The notes beneath the pieces are model-generated. The model did not search any database, had not been told where the DNA came from, and worked only from the letters and a program-made list of their open reading frames with translations. A program made the translations under genes and the position numbers. DNA of 64,000 nt from Clostridia bacterium. Its GTDB lineage: Bacteria > Bacillota > Clostridia > Oscillospirales > CAG-272. Positions 1 to 7,092 of the stretch are shown piece by piece (the stretch's first letter is position 1; each line of letters begins with the position of its first letter). The stretch lies in the NCBI GenBank assembly GCA_017631855.1, contig JAGBSP010000023.1, positions 1 through 64,000 of the forward strand. Reading direction: 5' to 3'.

Positions 1-1
1 A

Positions 2-517
2 AAGCCGATCCCCATTCAGCGAGGCTCGGTGGTTGACGTCACGATCAGCGGCGTCGTGCGCGGACTTTCGGGCGCTCCGGGCGAGGTCAAGGGATATTTC
101 AGCTCGGGAAAGACGGGAACGCTCCTCGGAAATACCGAGTGCGGCGTCTTCGGCGTCCTCGCAAAGCTCCCGAAGAATCTCTCCGAGCCGATTCCCGTAG
201 GACTTCGGAACGAAGTGCGTGACGGAAAAGCAACCATTCTCTGCACACTCGACGAGAGCGGACGCCACGAATACGAGGTCGAGCTTTCGGGAATTCAGCG
301 TGATGCCACGGGAAATAAATGCTTCACCGTCAAGGTCACCGACAAGGATCTTCTTGACAAAACGGGAGGAATTATCCAAGGAATGAGCGGCAGCCCCATC
401 ATTCAGAACGGAAAAATCATCGGCGCCGTCACCCACGTTCTCATCAACGATCCAAGCACGGGATACGGCATTTTCATTGAAAATATGCTGAATCAAATGG
501 GCGATTTGGCGTCGTAA
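2..517 (+). CDS. spoIVB: SpoIVB-type S55 serine peptidase (5' end missing)
   Basis: C-terminal part of the sporulation signalling peptidase that is secreted from the forespore and cleaves SpoIVFA so that pro-sigma-K processing can begin. About 170 residues are visible, ending in a normal stop. The catalytic-serine motif GMSGSPI lies near the C-terminus, followed by GAVTHVLINDP, both typical of the S55 SpoIVB peptidase domain. The upstream PDZ domain and membrane anchor would lie outside the window. The frame is open from base 2, so the start is not here. A terminator follows at 591-632. Its presence implies a spore-forming Firmicute. Confidence 0.9.
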   Translation, partial: KPIPIQRGSVVDVTISGVVRGLSGAPGEVKGYFSSGKTGTLLGNTECGVFGVLAKLPKNLSEPIPVGLRNEVRDGKATILCTLDESGRHEYEVELSGIQRDATGNKCFTVKVTDKDLLDKTGGIIQGMSGSPIIQNGKIIGAVTHVLINDPSTGYGIFIENMLNQMGDLAS

Positions 518-533
518 AAGCGGGAAGAGCAAG

Positions 534-587
534 CCCCTCCCCTACCAACAACGTCATACACCGTAGGGGCGGGGGTTCCCCGCCCGC
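534..587. repeat. GC-rich inverted repeat element (GTAGGGGCGGGG type)
   Basis: CCCCTCCCCTAC at 534-545 is complementary with one mismatch to GTAGGGGCGGGG at 563-574, and a second hairpin, GGGCGGGG/CCCCGCCC, overlaps its right arm. It is much more GC-rich than its surroundings and sits between spoIVB and its terminator. A related inverted repeat ending in the same GGTAGGGG/CCCCTACC motif lies at 52865-52949, so this looks like a dispersed, non-coding repeat family. Confidence 0.5.
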
Positions 588-590
588 AAA

Positions 591-632
591 AAAGGCAATA
601 TCAAACCGATTTTTTGGAATGATATTGCCTTT
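591..632. terminator. Bidirectional rho-independent terminator
   Basis: A perfect 13-bp stem, AAAGGCAATATCA (591-603) with TGATATTGCCTTT (620-632), has T-runs on both sides. It lies between the convergent spoIVB gene and the minus-strand oxidoreductase operon and can serve both. Confidence 0.85.
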
Positions 633-651
633 TCAATATTTCTTTTTCGTT

Positions 652-1641
652 TTACGACACGGTCAGAACCACCTTACCGACGTTCTTTCCCTGATACAGA
701 ATATCGTGGGCGGCTTCGGCTTCCTCGATGGGAAGAACCGCGTGAATTGTCGGCTTGACAAGTCCCGCCTCGATCTTGGGGTAGACGTCACGAACGATGC
801 CCGCGAGAATCTCTGCCTTCACCTCGGGCGTACGCGAACGAAGCGTGCTTCCGACGATGCGAACGTTGCGGACGTAAATATTCTTGAGGTCGATCTCGGT
901 TTTCTGTCCCGCGAGTGCCGCAATCATAATCCAACGTGCGCCGTGGGTGAGATAGTGAATGCACTTGCCCATAATCTCGCCGCCAAGGCAGTCGATCGCA
1001 ACGTCCACCGAGCGTCCCGCCTCAAGCTCCTCCTTGAGCACGAGCGAAATATCCTCTTTCGTCGTAACGACCACGCGGTCGGCATTGAGATGCTTGATAT
1101 TCTCCGCGATCTCGTCGGTCAGTACCGTCGTGATCACGCGTACGCCAAACGCCTTTGCCATCGGAATGATGACGCTTGCAAGTCCCGACGCACCCGCGTT
1201 CATGAGCAGCGTGTTGCCTTCCTTGATCTTGCCCTCGATAAAGAGATTGAGGTATGCCGTAGCAAAGGCTTCGGGGATTGCCGCTGCCTCGACCATCGAG
1301 CAGTTCTTCGGAATCGGCATCAGCATATCGTACTTCACCGCTACGTACTCGGCATAGCCACCGCCGCCGAGGAGCGCGCAAACTTTATCACCGAGCTTCC
1401 AAGCCGACTTTGCACCGACCTCCGAACCAAGCTCAACAATCTCACCCGCAACCTCAAGTCCCATCCATTCGGGGCATCCTGCGGGGGGCGGATAGTCGCC
1501 CTCTCTCTGCATCAGATCGGCACGGTTGAGTGCCGCCGCCTCGATCTTGACGAGCACCTCGTCACTCTTCAGTACGGGATTGGGAACGTCGTCCCAACGA
1601 AGACTTCTGTTTTGATCATCGTTTACTAAAATTGCTTTCAT
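652..1641 (-). CDS. PIG3-like NAD(P)H:quinone oxidoreductase (MDR family)
   Basis: A 329-residue medium-chain dehydrogenase/reductase of the zinc-free quinone reductase branch (TP53I3/PIG3-like). The N-terminal GroES-like fold has AALNRADLMQREGDYPPPAG, the classical quinone-reductase signature; the nucleotide-binding part starts around NAGASGLAS. No catalytic zinc cysteine is seen. It would reduce a quinone or enone with NAD(P)H in the cytosol; the physiological substrate is unknown. It is the last gene of a five-gene minus-strand operon, 12 bases after the dehydroquinase-like gene, with an AAGGAG ribosome site 8 bases before the ATG. Confidence 0.82.
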   Translation of the reverse strand: MKAILVNDDQNRSLRWDDVPNPVLKSDEVLVKIEAAALNRADLMQREGDYPPPAGCPEWMGLEVAGEIVELGSEVGAKSAWKLGDKVCALLGGGGYAEYVAVKYDMLMPIPKNCSMVEAAAIPEAFATAYLNLFIEGKIKEGNTLLMNAGASGLASVIIPMAKAFGVRVITTVLTDEIAENIKHLNADRVVVTTKEDISLVLKEELEAGRSVDVAIDCLGGEIMGKCIHYLTHGARWIMIAALAGQKTEIDLKNIYVRNVRIVGSTLRSRTPEVKAEILAGIVRDVYPKIEAGLVKPTIHAVLPIEEAEAAHDILYQGKNVGKVVLTVS

Positions 1642-1653
1642 TTGAAATTCTCC

Positions 1654-2406
1654 TTACATTAAATCTCGAATCTGCTTCATCTCGGAAAGCAGAGGCTGTG
1701 TTTTCGTAGCAAGCTCATCGTATTCCACCACACAAAGCGTCGTGCAATTGCCAAGGATTCCGCCCACGCGGCGAAGAATGTGGCTGTCGCCGTTCGCCAA
1801 GAAAAGGAACGGAATTCCGAGCTCTTGTTTGAGAAGATGGACGATGCGCATATTTTCGATCTGCTCCTCCATCGATGTGGACTTCGTCACAATCTTCGCG
1901 ATGTCCGCACCGCGTCTCTTTTGCTCCAGTGCAATTTCAAGCACACGCTCGGCGGGGGTAAACTTAAATACGTGCGAGGACATCAGCACCTCGGCACCTC
2001 TTGCGTGCAGCTCATCAATCAGCTTCATCTGCTTTTGAATCGCCCCCTCATCGCGCGCCAGCTCGTCGTCCTGCTTGTCAAAGAGGTCACCCATCACGTC
2101 GCAGAGAGTCGCGCCGCATTCGGCAAGCTCCAAAATTCCTTCTGCAAGCTCTTCGTCACTCTTTCCCTCGTTATAGCCGTAACGGTAATTCGTCACGTAG
2201 GTCGGCAGAGGCGCGGCAAGCGAAAAGAGCTCGCGGTAGGTTTCCTTCGTGCGGTATTCGGGCTTCATTTTGCAAAACTGCATTCCAAAGGCTTCCGCAC
2301 CCTCGGAGCGTGCTACGAGCTCCTTGATTCGGTCGGGCGTTTCTGCCTGTACCATACAAGTCAGAAGCGGCTTTTCATAGGTTAAAAAAGTAGGCTTTCT
2401 CATCAT
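1654..2406 (-). CDS. Type I 3-dehydroquinate dehydratase-like protein
   Basis: About 250 residues resembling class I dehydroquinase (AroD), a TIM barrel that uses a Schiff-base lysine. The SSHVFKFTP segment matches the SYH(N/D)F..TP region with the catalytic histidine, and AKIVTKS matches the lysine-bearing strand. The N-terminus is atypical, and no other shikimate genes are nearby. Start: ATG at 2406 overlaps the upstream SDR stop as ATGA; GTG at 2412 and ATG at 2403 are alternatives. Its place among four dehydrogenases suggests a dehydration or retro-aldol step in catabolism of a cyclic polyol or sugar acid rather than aromatic biosynthesis; that role is inference. Confidence 0.68.
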   Translation of the reverse strand: MMRKPTFLTYEKPLLTCMVQAETPDRIKELVARSEGAEAFGMQFCKMKPEYRTKETYRELFSLAAPLPTYVTNYRYGYNEGKSDEELAEGILELAECGATLCDVMGDLFDKQDDELARDEGAIQKQMKLIDELHARGAEVLMSSHVFKFTPAERVLEIALEQKRRGADIAKIVTKSTSMEEQIENMRIVHLLKQELGIPFLFLANGDSHILRRVGGILGNCTTLCVVEYDELATKTQPLLSEMKQIRDLM

Positions 2407-3167
2407 TTCCACCGTCCCATCGCGTTTCGTCCGCCGTCGATCATAATATTTTCACCGTTGATGAACTGTCCCTTATCCGAGGCAAGGAAGAGGCAAAGGT
2501 CAATGATCTCCTGCGGCTCGGCGGCTCTGCCGAGAAGCGTCGGCATCTTCGCCATTGCCGCACGGGTGAGCACGGGTCCGGGAGAAACACAGACACAGCG
2601 GATGCCGTATTTTGCACCGAACTGCGCGATCGACTTGGTAAGTCCGTACATCAGTCCTGCCTTCGAGGTGGAGTAGTCCATTCCATACTTGTCGCCCTCA
2701 GCGCCCGTGATCGAGCCGATATTGATGATAAGTCCGCTGTTCTGCTCACGCATCTGCTTCAGCACCGCGTGCGCGAAATAAAACGGTCCCTTGAGGTTGA
2801 CGTCAATCCCCCAATCGTACACGTCGATCGGCACGTCGGGAAATTCGGGGTACTCCGTGCGGTCGACCTTTCTCATTCTGACCGCCGTTCCGCCCGCAAA
2901 GTTTGCCATTACGTCGATGCGACCAAACTCGGCAACCGCACGGTCGCGCGCCGCACAGACCTGCGCGTAGTCGCGCACGTCGCAAACCATGCCAATGGCT
3001 TTGCCCTGCCCTTTGGCATTGATTTCGGCAACCTTTTCATTGAGCACCGCTTCGTTGACGTCGCACAGCACGACGTTACCGCCGAGCGCGGCAAAATTCT
3101 CGGCAAAGAGCAAGCCCATGCCCGATGCCGCTCCCGTGGAAATGGAAACCTGATTCGTAAAATCCAT
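2403..3167 (-). CDS. SDR family NAD(P)-dependent oxidoreductase
   Basis: A 254-residue classical short-chain dehydrogenase. The cofactor motif STGAASGMG is near residue 10, followed by the DYSTSKAG catalytic Tyr-Lys pair and an INGENIMIDGG C-terminus typical of 3-oxoacyl/sugar-alcohol type SDRs. It should oxidise or reduce a secondary hydroxyl; the substrate cannot be read. The ATG at 3167 is preferred over an in-frame start at 3239 because it begins one base after the upstream stop and starts directly with the Rossmann strand. It overlaps the next gene by four bases (ATGA). Confidence 0.85.
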   Translation of the reverse strand: MDFTNQVSISTGAASGMGLLFAENFAALGGNVVLCDVNEAVLNEKVAEINAKGQGKAIGMVCDVRDYAQVCAARDRAVAEFGRIDVMANFAGGTAVRMRKVDRTEYPEFPDVPIDVYDWGIDVNLKGPFYFAHAVLKQMREQNSGLIINIGSITGAEGDKYGMDYSTSKAGLMYGLTKSIAQFGAKYGIRCVCVSPGPVLTRAAMAKMPTLLGRAAEPQEIIDLCLFLASDKGQFINGENIMIDGGRNAMGRWK

Positions 3168-3168
3168 A

Positions 3169-4191
3169 TCAAAATTCTCTTTTCGTCCAATCGAACAGTA
3201 CGCCGATCGGGAATTTTTTATCGTTTGCCAATCTGTCATAGACGCTCTGCGCGTCCTCGGGAGAGGCGATCTCGCAGATCATATCCGCAAAATTCAGCCG
3301 TCCGCCCTTGGTTAAATTCAAAAGTGTTTTCAGATCGTCCTCATCGGTCCAGAGCCCTGCCGAGGATTCGGTCCTCGGACGCATCATCGTGTGCGCGCCG
3401 ATGAGAGAGATGCCCTTGCCGTGCACCTTGCCGTAATAGTCGATCTCAAATTTTGAGCTTCGCGTACAGCCGAGAAGCGCGACTCTGCCCATTTTTTTCA
3501 TACAGTCGAGTGCCTGAATCAAGCCGATGCCAAGCCCCGTCACCTCAATGCAGATATTCGCGCCGCCGTCGGTGATTTTCAGAACACTGTCCACGAAATC
3601 CGCCGCCGTCGGATCGAGCGCAACGTCCGCGCCCATTTTCAACGCAAATTCACGGCGCTCCGCCACGGGATCGACCGCAACGATCGGATACGCGCCCGCA
3701 GCTCTGAGCTGTTGCACGGCAAAGATACCGAGGATTCCAAGTCCCATGACGAGCGCCGACTCGCCGATTTCCAAGTGCGTTTTTCGAATGGCGGCAAGCG
3801 GGAAGGTAGCGATCAGCGCCATCGACGCTTCCTTGGTCGAAACGCCGTCGGGGATCTTTACAAGCTTTCTTCTCTTCATCGTGATCTGCTTCTGGTGCTT
3901 TCCCCAAGCAACGAACACACGGTCGCCCACCGCAAGATCACTCACTTCGCTTCCCACCGCGGTCACAACGCCTGCCGCGCTGTAGCCAACCGTTCGCGGG
4001 AACACGGCTTCGGCATTCTCTGCGACACCGATCCCGTTTCGATCTCCAACAAAATTGGCACGCTCCGTTCCCGCGCTGATGGCGGAATATTCGAGCGACA
4101 CCGTCACCTCGTTTTCCTTGGGTGCGGACACTTCCACGTCAAGAAGCTCCGCCTTACGAGGCTCGGTAAATACGATTCTTTTCGTCGTCAT
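3169..4191 (-). CDS. MDR-family dehydrogenase lacking the catalytic zinc cysteine
   Basis: About 340 residues with the alcohol-dehydrogenase fold and a VMGLGILGIF Rossmann motif. At the usual catalytic-zinc position (GxGxCGSD in zinc ADHs) it has SAISAGTERANF. That signature belongs to the MDR half of bi-domain oxidoreductases, in which an MDR domain is joined to a Gfo/Idh/MocA domain. Here the Gfo/Idh protein is encoded by the gene immediately upstream and overlaps it by four bases (ATGA), so the two probably act as a split version of that pair. GGAAGGGAG sits well before the ATG at 4191. Substrate unknown. Confidence 0.78.
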   Translation of the reverse strand: MTTKRIVFTEPRKAELLDVEVSAPKENEVTVSLEYSAISAGTERANFVGDRNGIGVAENAEAVFPRTVGYSAAGVVTAVGSEVSDLAVGDRVFVAWGKHQKQITMKRRKLVKIPDGVSTKEASMALIATFPLAAIRKTHLEIGESALVMGLGILGIFAVQQLRAAGAYPIVAVDPVAERREFALKMGADVALDPTAADFVDSVLKITDGGANICIEVTGLGIGLIQALDCMKKMGRVALLGCTRSSKFEIDYYGKVHGKGISLIGAHTMMRPRTESSAGLWTDEDDLKTLLNLTKGGRLNFADMICEIASPEDAQSVYDRLANDKKFPIGVLFDWTKREF

Positions 4192-5189
4192 TGTTCTATC
4201 TCCCTTCCGCAAGCTTTCAAAATCAGTTTGTATAGATTGAGTTCGTAGTCATAGGAATACGGATTTTCTTTTCCTCTTACGAGCTCCGCAAAATTTTGCA
4301 GCATTCCTTCGTATCGATCAACCACGTCACTTTTCGAGATGCTCCACGGCTCGTGCCAGCCCGTCGCGGTCGATTCGTTCATCACGGTGTAAATGCCATC
4401 GTCCACAACGACCTCAAGCGGTTTGATTTCAACCGTTCCCCGCTCTCCGCAAATCACGAGCTGTCGGCGCAAGAAGCCGCCGCACTCGTTTGCCGATGCC
4501 TTGGCAAAGGACACGCCGTTTGGATATTTGAATACAACCATACCGTAATCCTCAGAGGAAATTCCGTCCATGCCCGTCGAGCAATTGAAGGGGATCACCT
4601 CGTCGGGCTCTCCCTGAATCTGATAAATCAGGTCAATCAGGTGGCATCCGAGAAAGAAGGTCATACCGCCCTGAAAGGTTCCGAACCATTCACGCACGGC
4701 GGCAGGGTGCTTGCAGTCCATATGCGCCTCAACCGCATAGATCTTGCCAAGCTCGCCGCGCTTGATTTTTTCCAGCACTTCGCGAATTTTCGGATTAAAG
4801 CGGTACATATATCCCACAGAAAAGACAAGACGCTTCTCTTTCAATATGCCAATCAGCTCCTCAAACTCGGAAAGCTCAAGTCCGCCAGGCTTTTCCATAT
4901 GCAGATGCTTGCCTGCGTCTGCCACCATCCGCGCGTATTTGGTCAGATAGAGCTCCTCGGTTTCCACAATCACGGCTTCGATCTCGGGATTGCCGAGAAT
5001 CTCCTCGACCGTCATCTCGCGATAAGACTCAAACGCCTTTGCCTGCTTTGGAAATTTCTCGCGCTCTCCCTCGGGAAAGGCGTAGCCGACCACCTCAAAC
5101 AGATCGGTCTGCTTTAAAAGACTCTTCCAGATCTGATTGCCGTGGCTGTTGGCACTCGTACCGATCTGAGCGATTTTGATTTTTTTCAT
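4188..5189 (-). CDS. Gfo/Idh/MocA family oxidoreductase
   Basis: A 333-residue NAD(P)-dependent sugar or cyclitol dehydrogenase. It has the N-terminal Rossmann fold, then HMEKPGG, the family's EKP motif carrying the catalytic lysine, near residue 105, and the C-terminal alpha/beta domain. Family members oxidise or epimerise inositols, glucosides and sugar acids. It is the first gene of the minus-strand operon, with AAAGGAG 7 bases before the ATG and a promoter at 5231-5259 that overlaps the promoter of the divergent AraC gene. Confidence 0.85.
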   Translation of the reverse strand: MKKIKIAQIGTSANSHGNQIWKSLLKQTDLFEVVGYAFPEGEREKFPKQAKAFESYREMTVEEILGNPEIEAVIVETEELYLTKYARMVADAGKHLHMEKPGGLELSEFEELIGILKEKRLVFSVGYMYRFNPKIREVLEKIKRGELGKIYAVEAHMDCKHPAAVREWFGTFQGGMTFFLGCHLIDLIYQIQGEPDEVIPFNCSTGMDGISSEDYGMVVFKYPNGVSFAKASANECGGFLRRQLVICGERGTVEIKPLEVVVDDGIYTVMNESTATGWHEPWSISKSDVVDRYEGMLQNFAELVRGKENPYSYDYELNLYKLILKACGREIEQ

Positions 5190-5230
5190 AAAGATTCTCC
5201 TTTCGGAACATAAAACTCTATGTTGATTTC

Positions 5231-5259
5231 ATTATACCATCTTGACAGAAAAAATTCAA
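5231..5259 (-). promoter_or_regulatory. Promoter of the oxidoreductase operon
   Basis: On the minus strand, TTGAAT (5254-5259), a 17-base spacer and a perfect TATAAT (5231-5236), about 40 bases before the Gfo/Idh start. It overlaps the divergent AraC promoter base for base, so occupancy of one should block the other. Confidence 0.7.
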
Positions 5260-5270
5260 TATGATATACT
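5242..5270 (+). promoter_or_regulatory. Promoter of the AraC-type regulator gene
   Basis: Perfect TTGACA (5242-5247), 17-base spacer, TATACT (5265-5270), about 40 bases before the ATG at 5310. Confidence 0.75.
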
Positions 5271-5309
5271 GTAAAAAAAGTAACTATTCTGCAAAATACG
5301 AGGAAAACA

Positions 5310-6068
5310 ATGCAAAACAGCGGTATTTTTGTGTCCGAGCTTTCTACCTCGACACACGAGTTTAAAAACTATCATTTCTGTCGCGGAAACAGCAACCGCC
5401 GAAAAACGCGCATCGGCGTAATTCTCAAAGGAGAGGGCGCATATATCTATCTGAATAAAAAGCTCAACGTCCACGAGGGTGACGTCGTTTTTGTTCCCGA
5501 AAACATTTATTGCTATTCCGAGTGGCACGGAGCGCCCGACATCGAGGTGGTGTATCTGAGTTGTTTTCTCCACTACGAAGGCTTCAAATACGAGCCGCAG
5601 CTCCTTTCTTTGGACGAAGCAACAAAAGGCACTCTTCTGCAAATCTCTCAACTTCTGACCTTAGACGCGCTCGAGGAGCTGGAAGCATACTCGCTGTTTT
5701 ATAAACTGTTGCAGGTCATTCTTCCCCAGATGAAGCCCTCGGATATTGCCTTTGACAAAACCCTGCAAAGCGCCATCGAATATATCACGGCAAATTGGAA
5801 CGAAAGCTTCTCGGTCGCAGAGCTTGCAAAGCACTGCTGTGTCAGCGAATCGACGCTCTACCATCTTTTTCAAAAAGAACTCGGACAAACCCCCGTCCGT
5901 CATCTCCATTCGATCCGTATCAATATTGCCATTGAATATCTCGAAAACACCAACTATTCGATTTCCACGATCGCGGAGCTCGTCGGCTTCCCCTCGGAAA
6001 ACCATTTCCGACGCATTTTTTCCGACGTCACAGGAACCACCCCACTCAAATACCGAAAAAGCAGATAA
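5310..6068 (+). CDS. AraC family transcriptional regulator (divergent from 652-5189 operon)
   Basis: 252 residues: an N-terminal cupin-like effector domain (EGDVVFVPENIYC is a typical cupin strand) and a C-terminal double helix-turn-helix, first helix region SVAELAKHCCVSESTLYHLF, second STIAELVGFPSENHFRRIF, ending TPLKYRKS as usual. It probably senses the substrate or an intermediate of the neighbouring oxidoreductase operon, whose promoter overlaps its own. It is one of three AraC regulators in 5.3-15.9 kb, each divergent from a catabolic unit. A strong terminator follows. Confidence 0.9.
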   Translation: MQNSGIFVSELSTSTHEFKNYHFCRGNSNRRKTRIGVILKGEGAYIYLNKKLNVHEGDVVFVPENIYCYSEWHGAPDIEVVYLSCFLHYEGFKYEPQLLSLDEATKGTLLQISQLLTLDALEELEAYSLFYKLLQVILPQMKPSDIAFDKTLQSAIEYITANWNESFSVAELAKHCCVSESTLYHLFQKELGQTPVRHLHSIRINIAIEYLENTNYSISTIAELVGFPSENHFRRIFSDVTGTTPLKYRKSR

Positions 6069-6092
6069 TCAAAAGAAACGATTGGACAAAAA

Positions 6093-6128
6093 AAGCAATC
6101 TTTCCGAAATGGGAAAGATTGCTTTTTT
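6093..6128. terminator. Bidirectional rho-independent terminator
   Basis: Stem AAGCAATCTTTCC (6093-6105) with GGAAAGATTGCTT (6112-6124), flanked by A- and T-runs, between two convergent AraC genes. Confidence 0.88.
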
Positions 6129-6131
6129 CGA

Positions 6132-6914
6132 TTATTTCGACGACTTGTATTTCTGCACAAACTGCGTGGGAGTGACGCCCATATACGCCTTGAACTGTCG
6201 GCTGAAAAAGTAGACGTCCGAAAAATTGCACAGCTCGGCAACCTGCGTGACGGTATACCGTCCGAGGCGCAGAAGCTCGCAGGCGTGGTTGATCTTGAGC
6301 TGAATGATATACTGCTTGGGAGATACGCCGTATTTCTCCCGAAAGAGCCGTTTCAAATAACTCTCGCTGATGCCGCAAGCATCGCAAAGCTCCGAAATCC
6401 GAATTTCCTTGGTTAGAAAGTATTCTCGAATCAGCCCCACGGCAGGCGTGATTTTCTCTGCGTGCTCGATCGGCACGTAGCTCTGCTTCTGAAGCTCGGA
6501 AAAAATACGGTAAAGAAGCGAGATACACTCAAAATAATACCCCTCATCCTTACTCGCCCATAGGGCAAATGCCTTTTTAAAAAGGCTCTCTAGCTTTTCA
6601 CTCTGTCCCACCTTGAGCACAAATGCTTTCTCCGAAATCGGCACGTCGGTGTCGAAAAAGATATCAATACACGCACCGTTTTCCTGACGGACGACCTCGT
6701 ACTGCTCGGTCGCTCCCGCAGGAAGAAAGCGAACCGTTCCCTTCTCGGTTTCGAGAACCTCCCCGTTAAAGAAAACGCTTGCCCGTCCACTTAAGGCAAA
6801 TATTAATTCGTGATGTTTGAGGTTGTGCGAAAACGAGGTCTTTTTTTCGGGGTATTCCTCTTCGCCCACCATAATAATATGAGAGATCTTCGTCACAATA
6901 AAATTCTTTTCCAT
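6132..6914 (-). CDS. AraC family transcriptional regulator (divergent from GRE1)
   Basis: About 260 residues: N-terminal cupin-like ligand domain (KHHELIFALSGRASVFFNGE) and a C-terminal AraC double HTH (ISELCDACGISESYLKRLF, then VTQVAELCNFSDVYFFSRQF) ending GVTPTQFVQKYK. The ATG at 6914 is chosen over an upstream in-frame ATG at 6971 because GGGGGAG lies 6 bases before it and the promoter at 6943-6971 would otherwise fall inside the coding sequence. It is divergent from the GRE1-SDR unit and is the likely regulator of that unit. Confidence 0.9.
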   Translation of the reverse strand: MEKNFIVTKISHIIMVGEEEYPEKKTSFSHNLKHHELIFALSGRASVFFNGEVLETEKGTVRFLPAGATEQYEVVRQENGACIDIFFDTDVPISEKAFVLKVGQSEKLESLFKKAFALWASKDEGYYFECISLLYRIFSELQKQSYVPIEHAEKITPAVGLIREYFLTKEIRISELCDACGISESYLKRLFREKYGVSPKQYIIQLKINHACELLRLGRYTVTQVAELCNFSDVYFFSRQFKAYMGVTPTQFVQKYKSSK

Positions 6915-6942
6915 TCTTCTCTCCCCCTTGATTTCTGCTCTC

Positions 6943-6971
6943 ATTGTAGCATATTTTTTCTTTTTTTGCAA
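6943..6971 (-). promoter_or_regulatory. Promoter of the AraC gene at 6132-6914
   Basis: Minus strand: TTGCAA (6966-6971), 17-base spacer, TACAAT (6943-6948). Confidence 0.65.
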
Positions 6972-7011
6972 TAGTTTTGTGCCGAAAAGTGCAAAAATGT
7001 CAAAAGTGTCA

Positions 7012-7040
7012 TTGTATCGATGGAAAAACTCTGCTATACT
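7012..7040 (+). promoter_or_regulatory. Probable promoter of the GRE1-SDR unit
   Basis: TTGTAT (7012-7017), 17-base spacer, TATACT (7035-7040), 52 bases before the GRE1 start. The weak -35 fits an activator-dependent promoter next to an AraC gene. Confidence 0.55.
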
Positions 7041-7092
7041 CTCCTTGGAAACAACCGAAAAAATAATTTTATTTTAAGGAAGGATTTTGATT

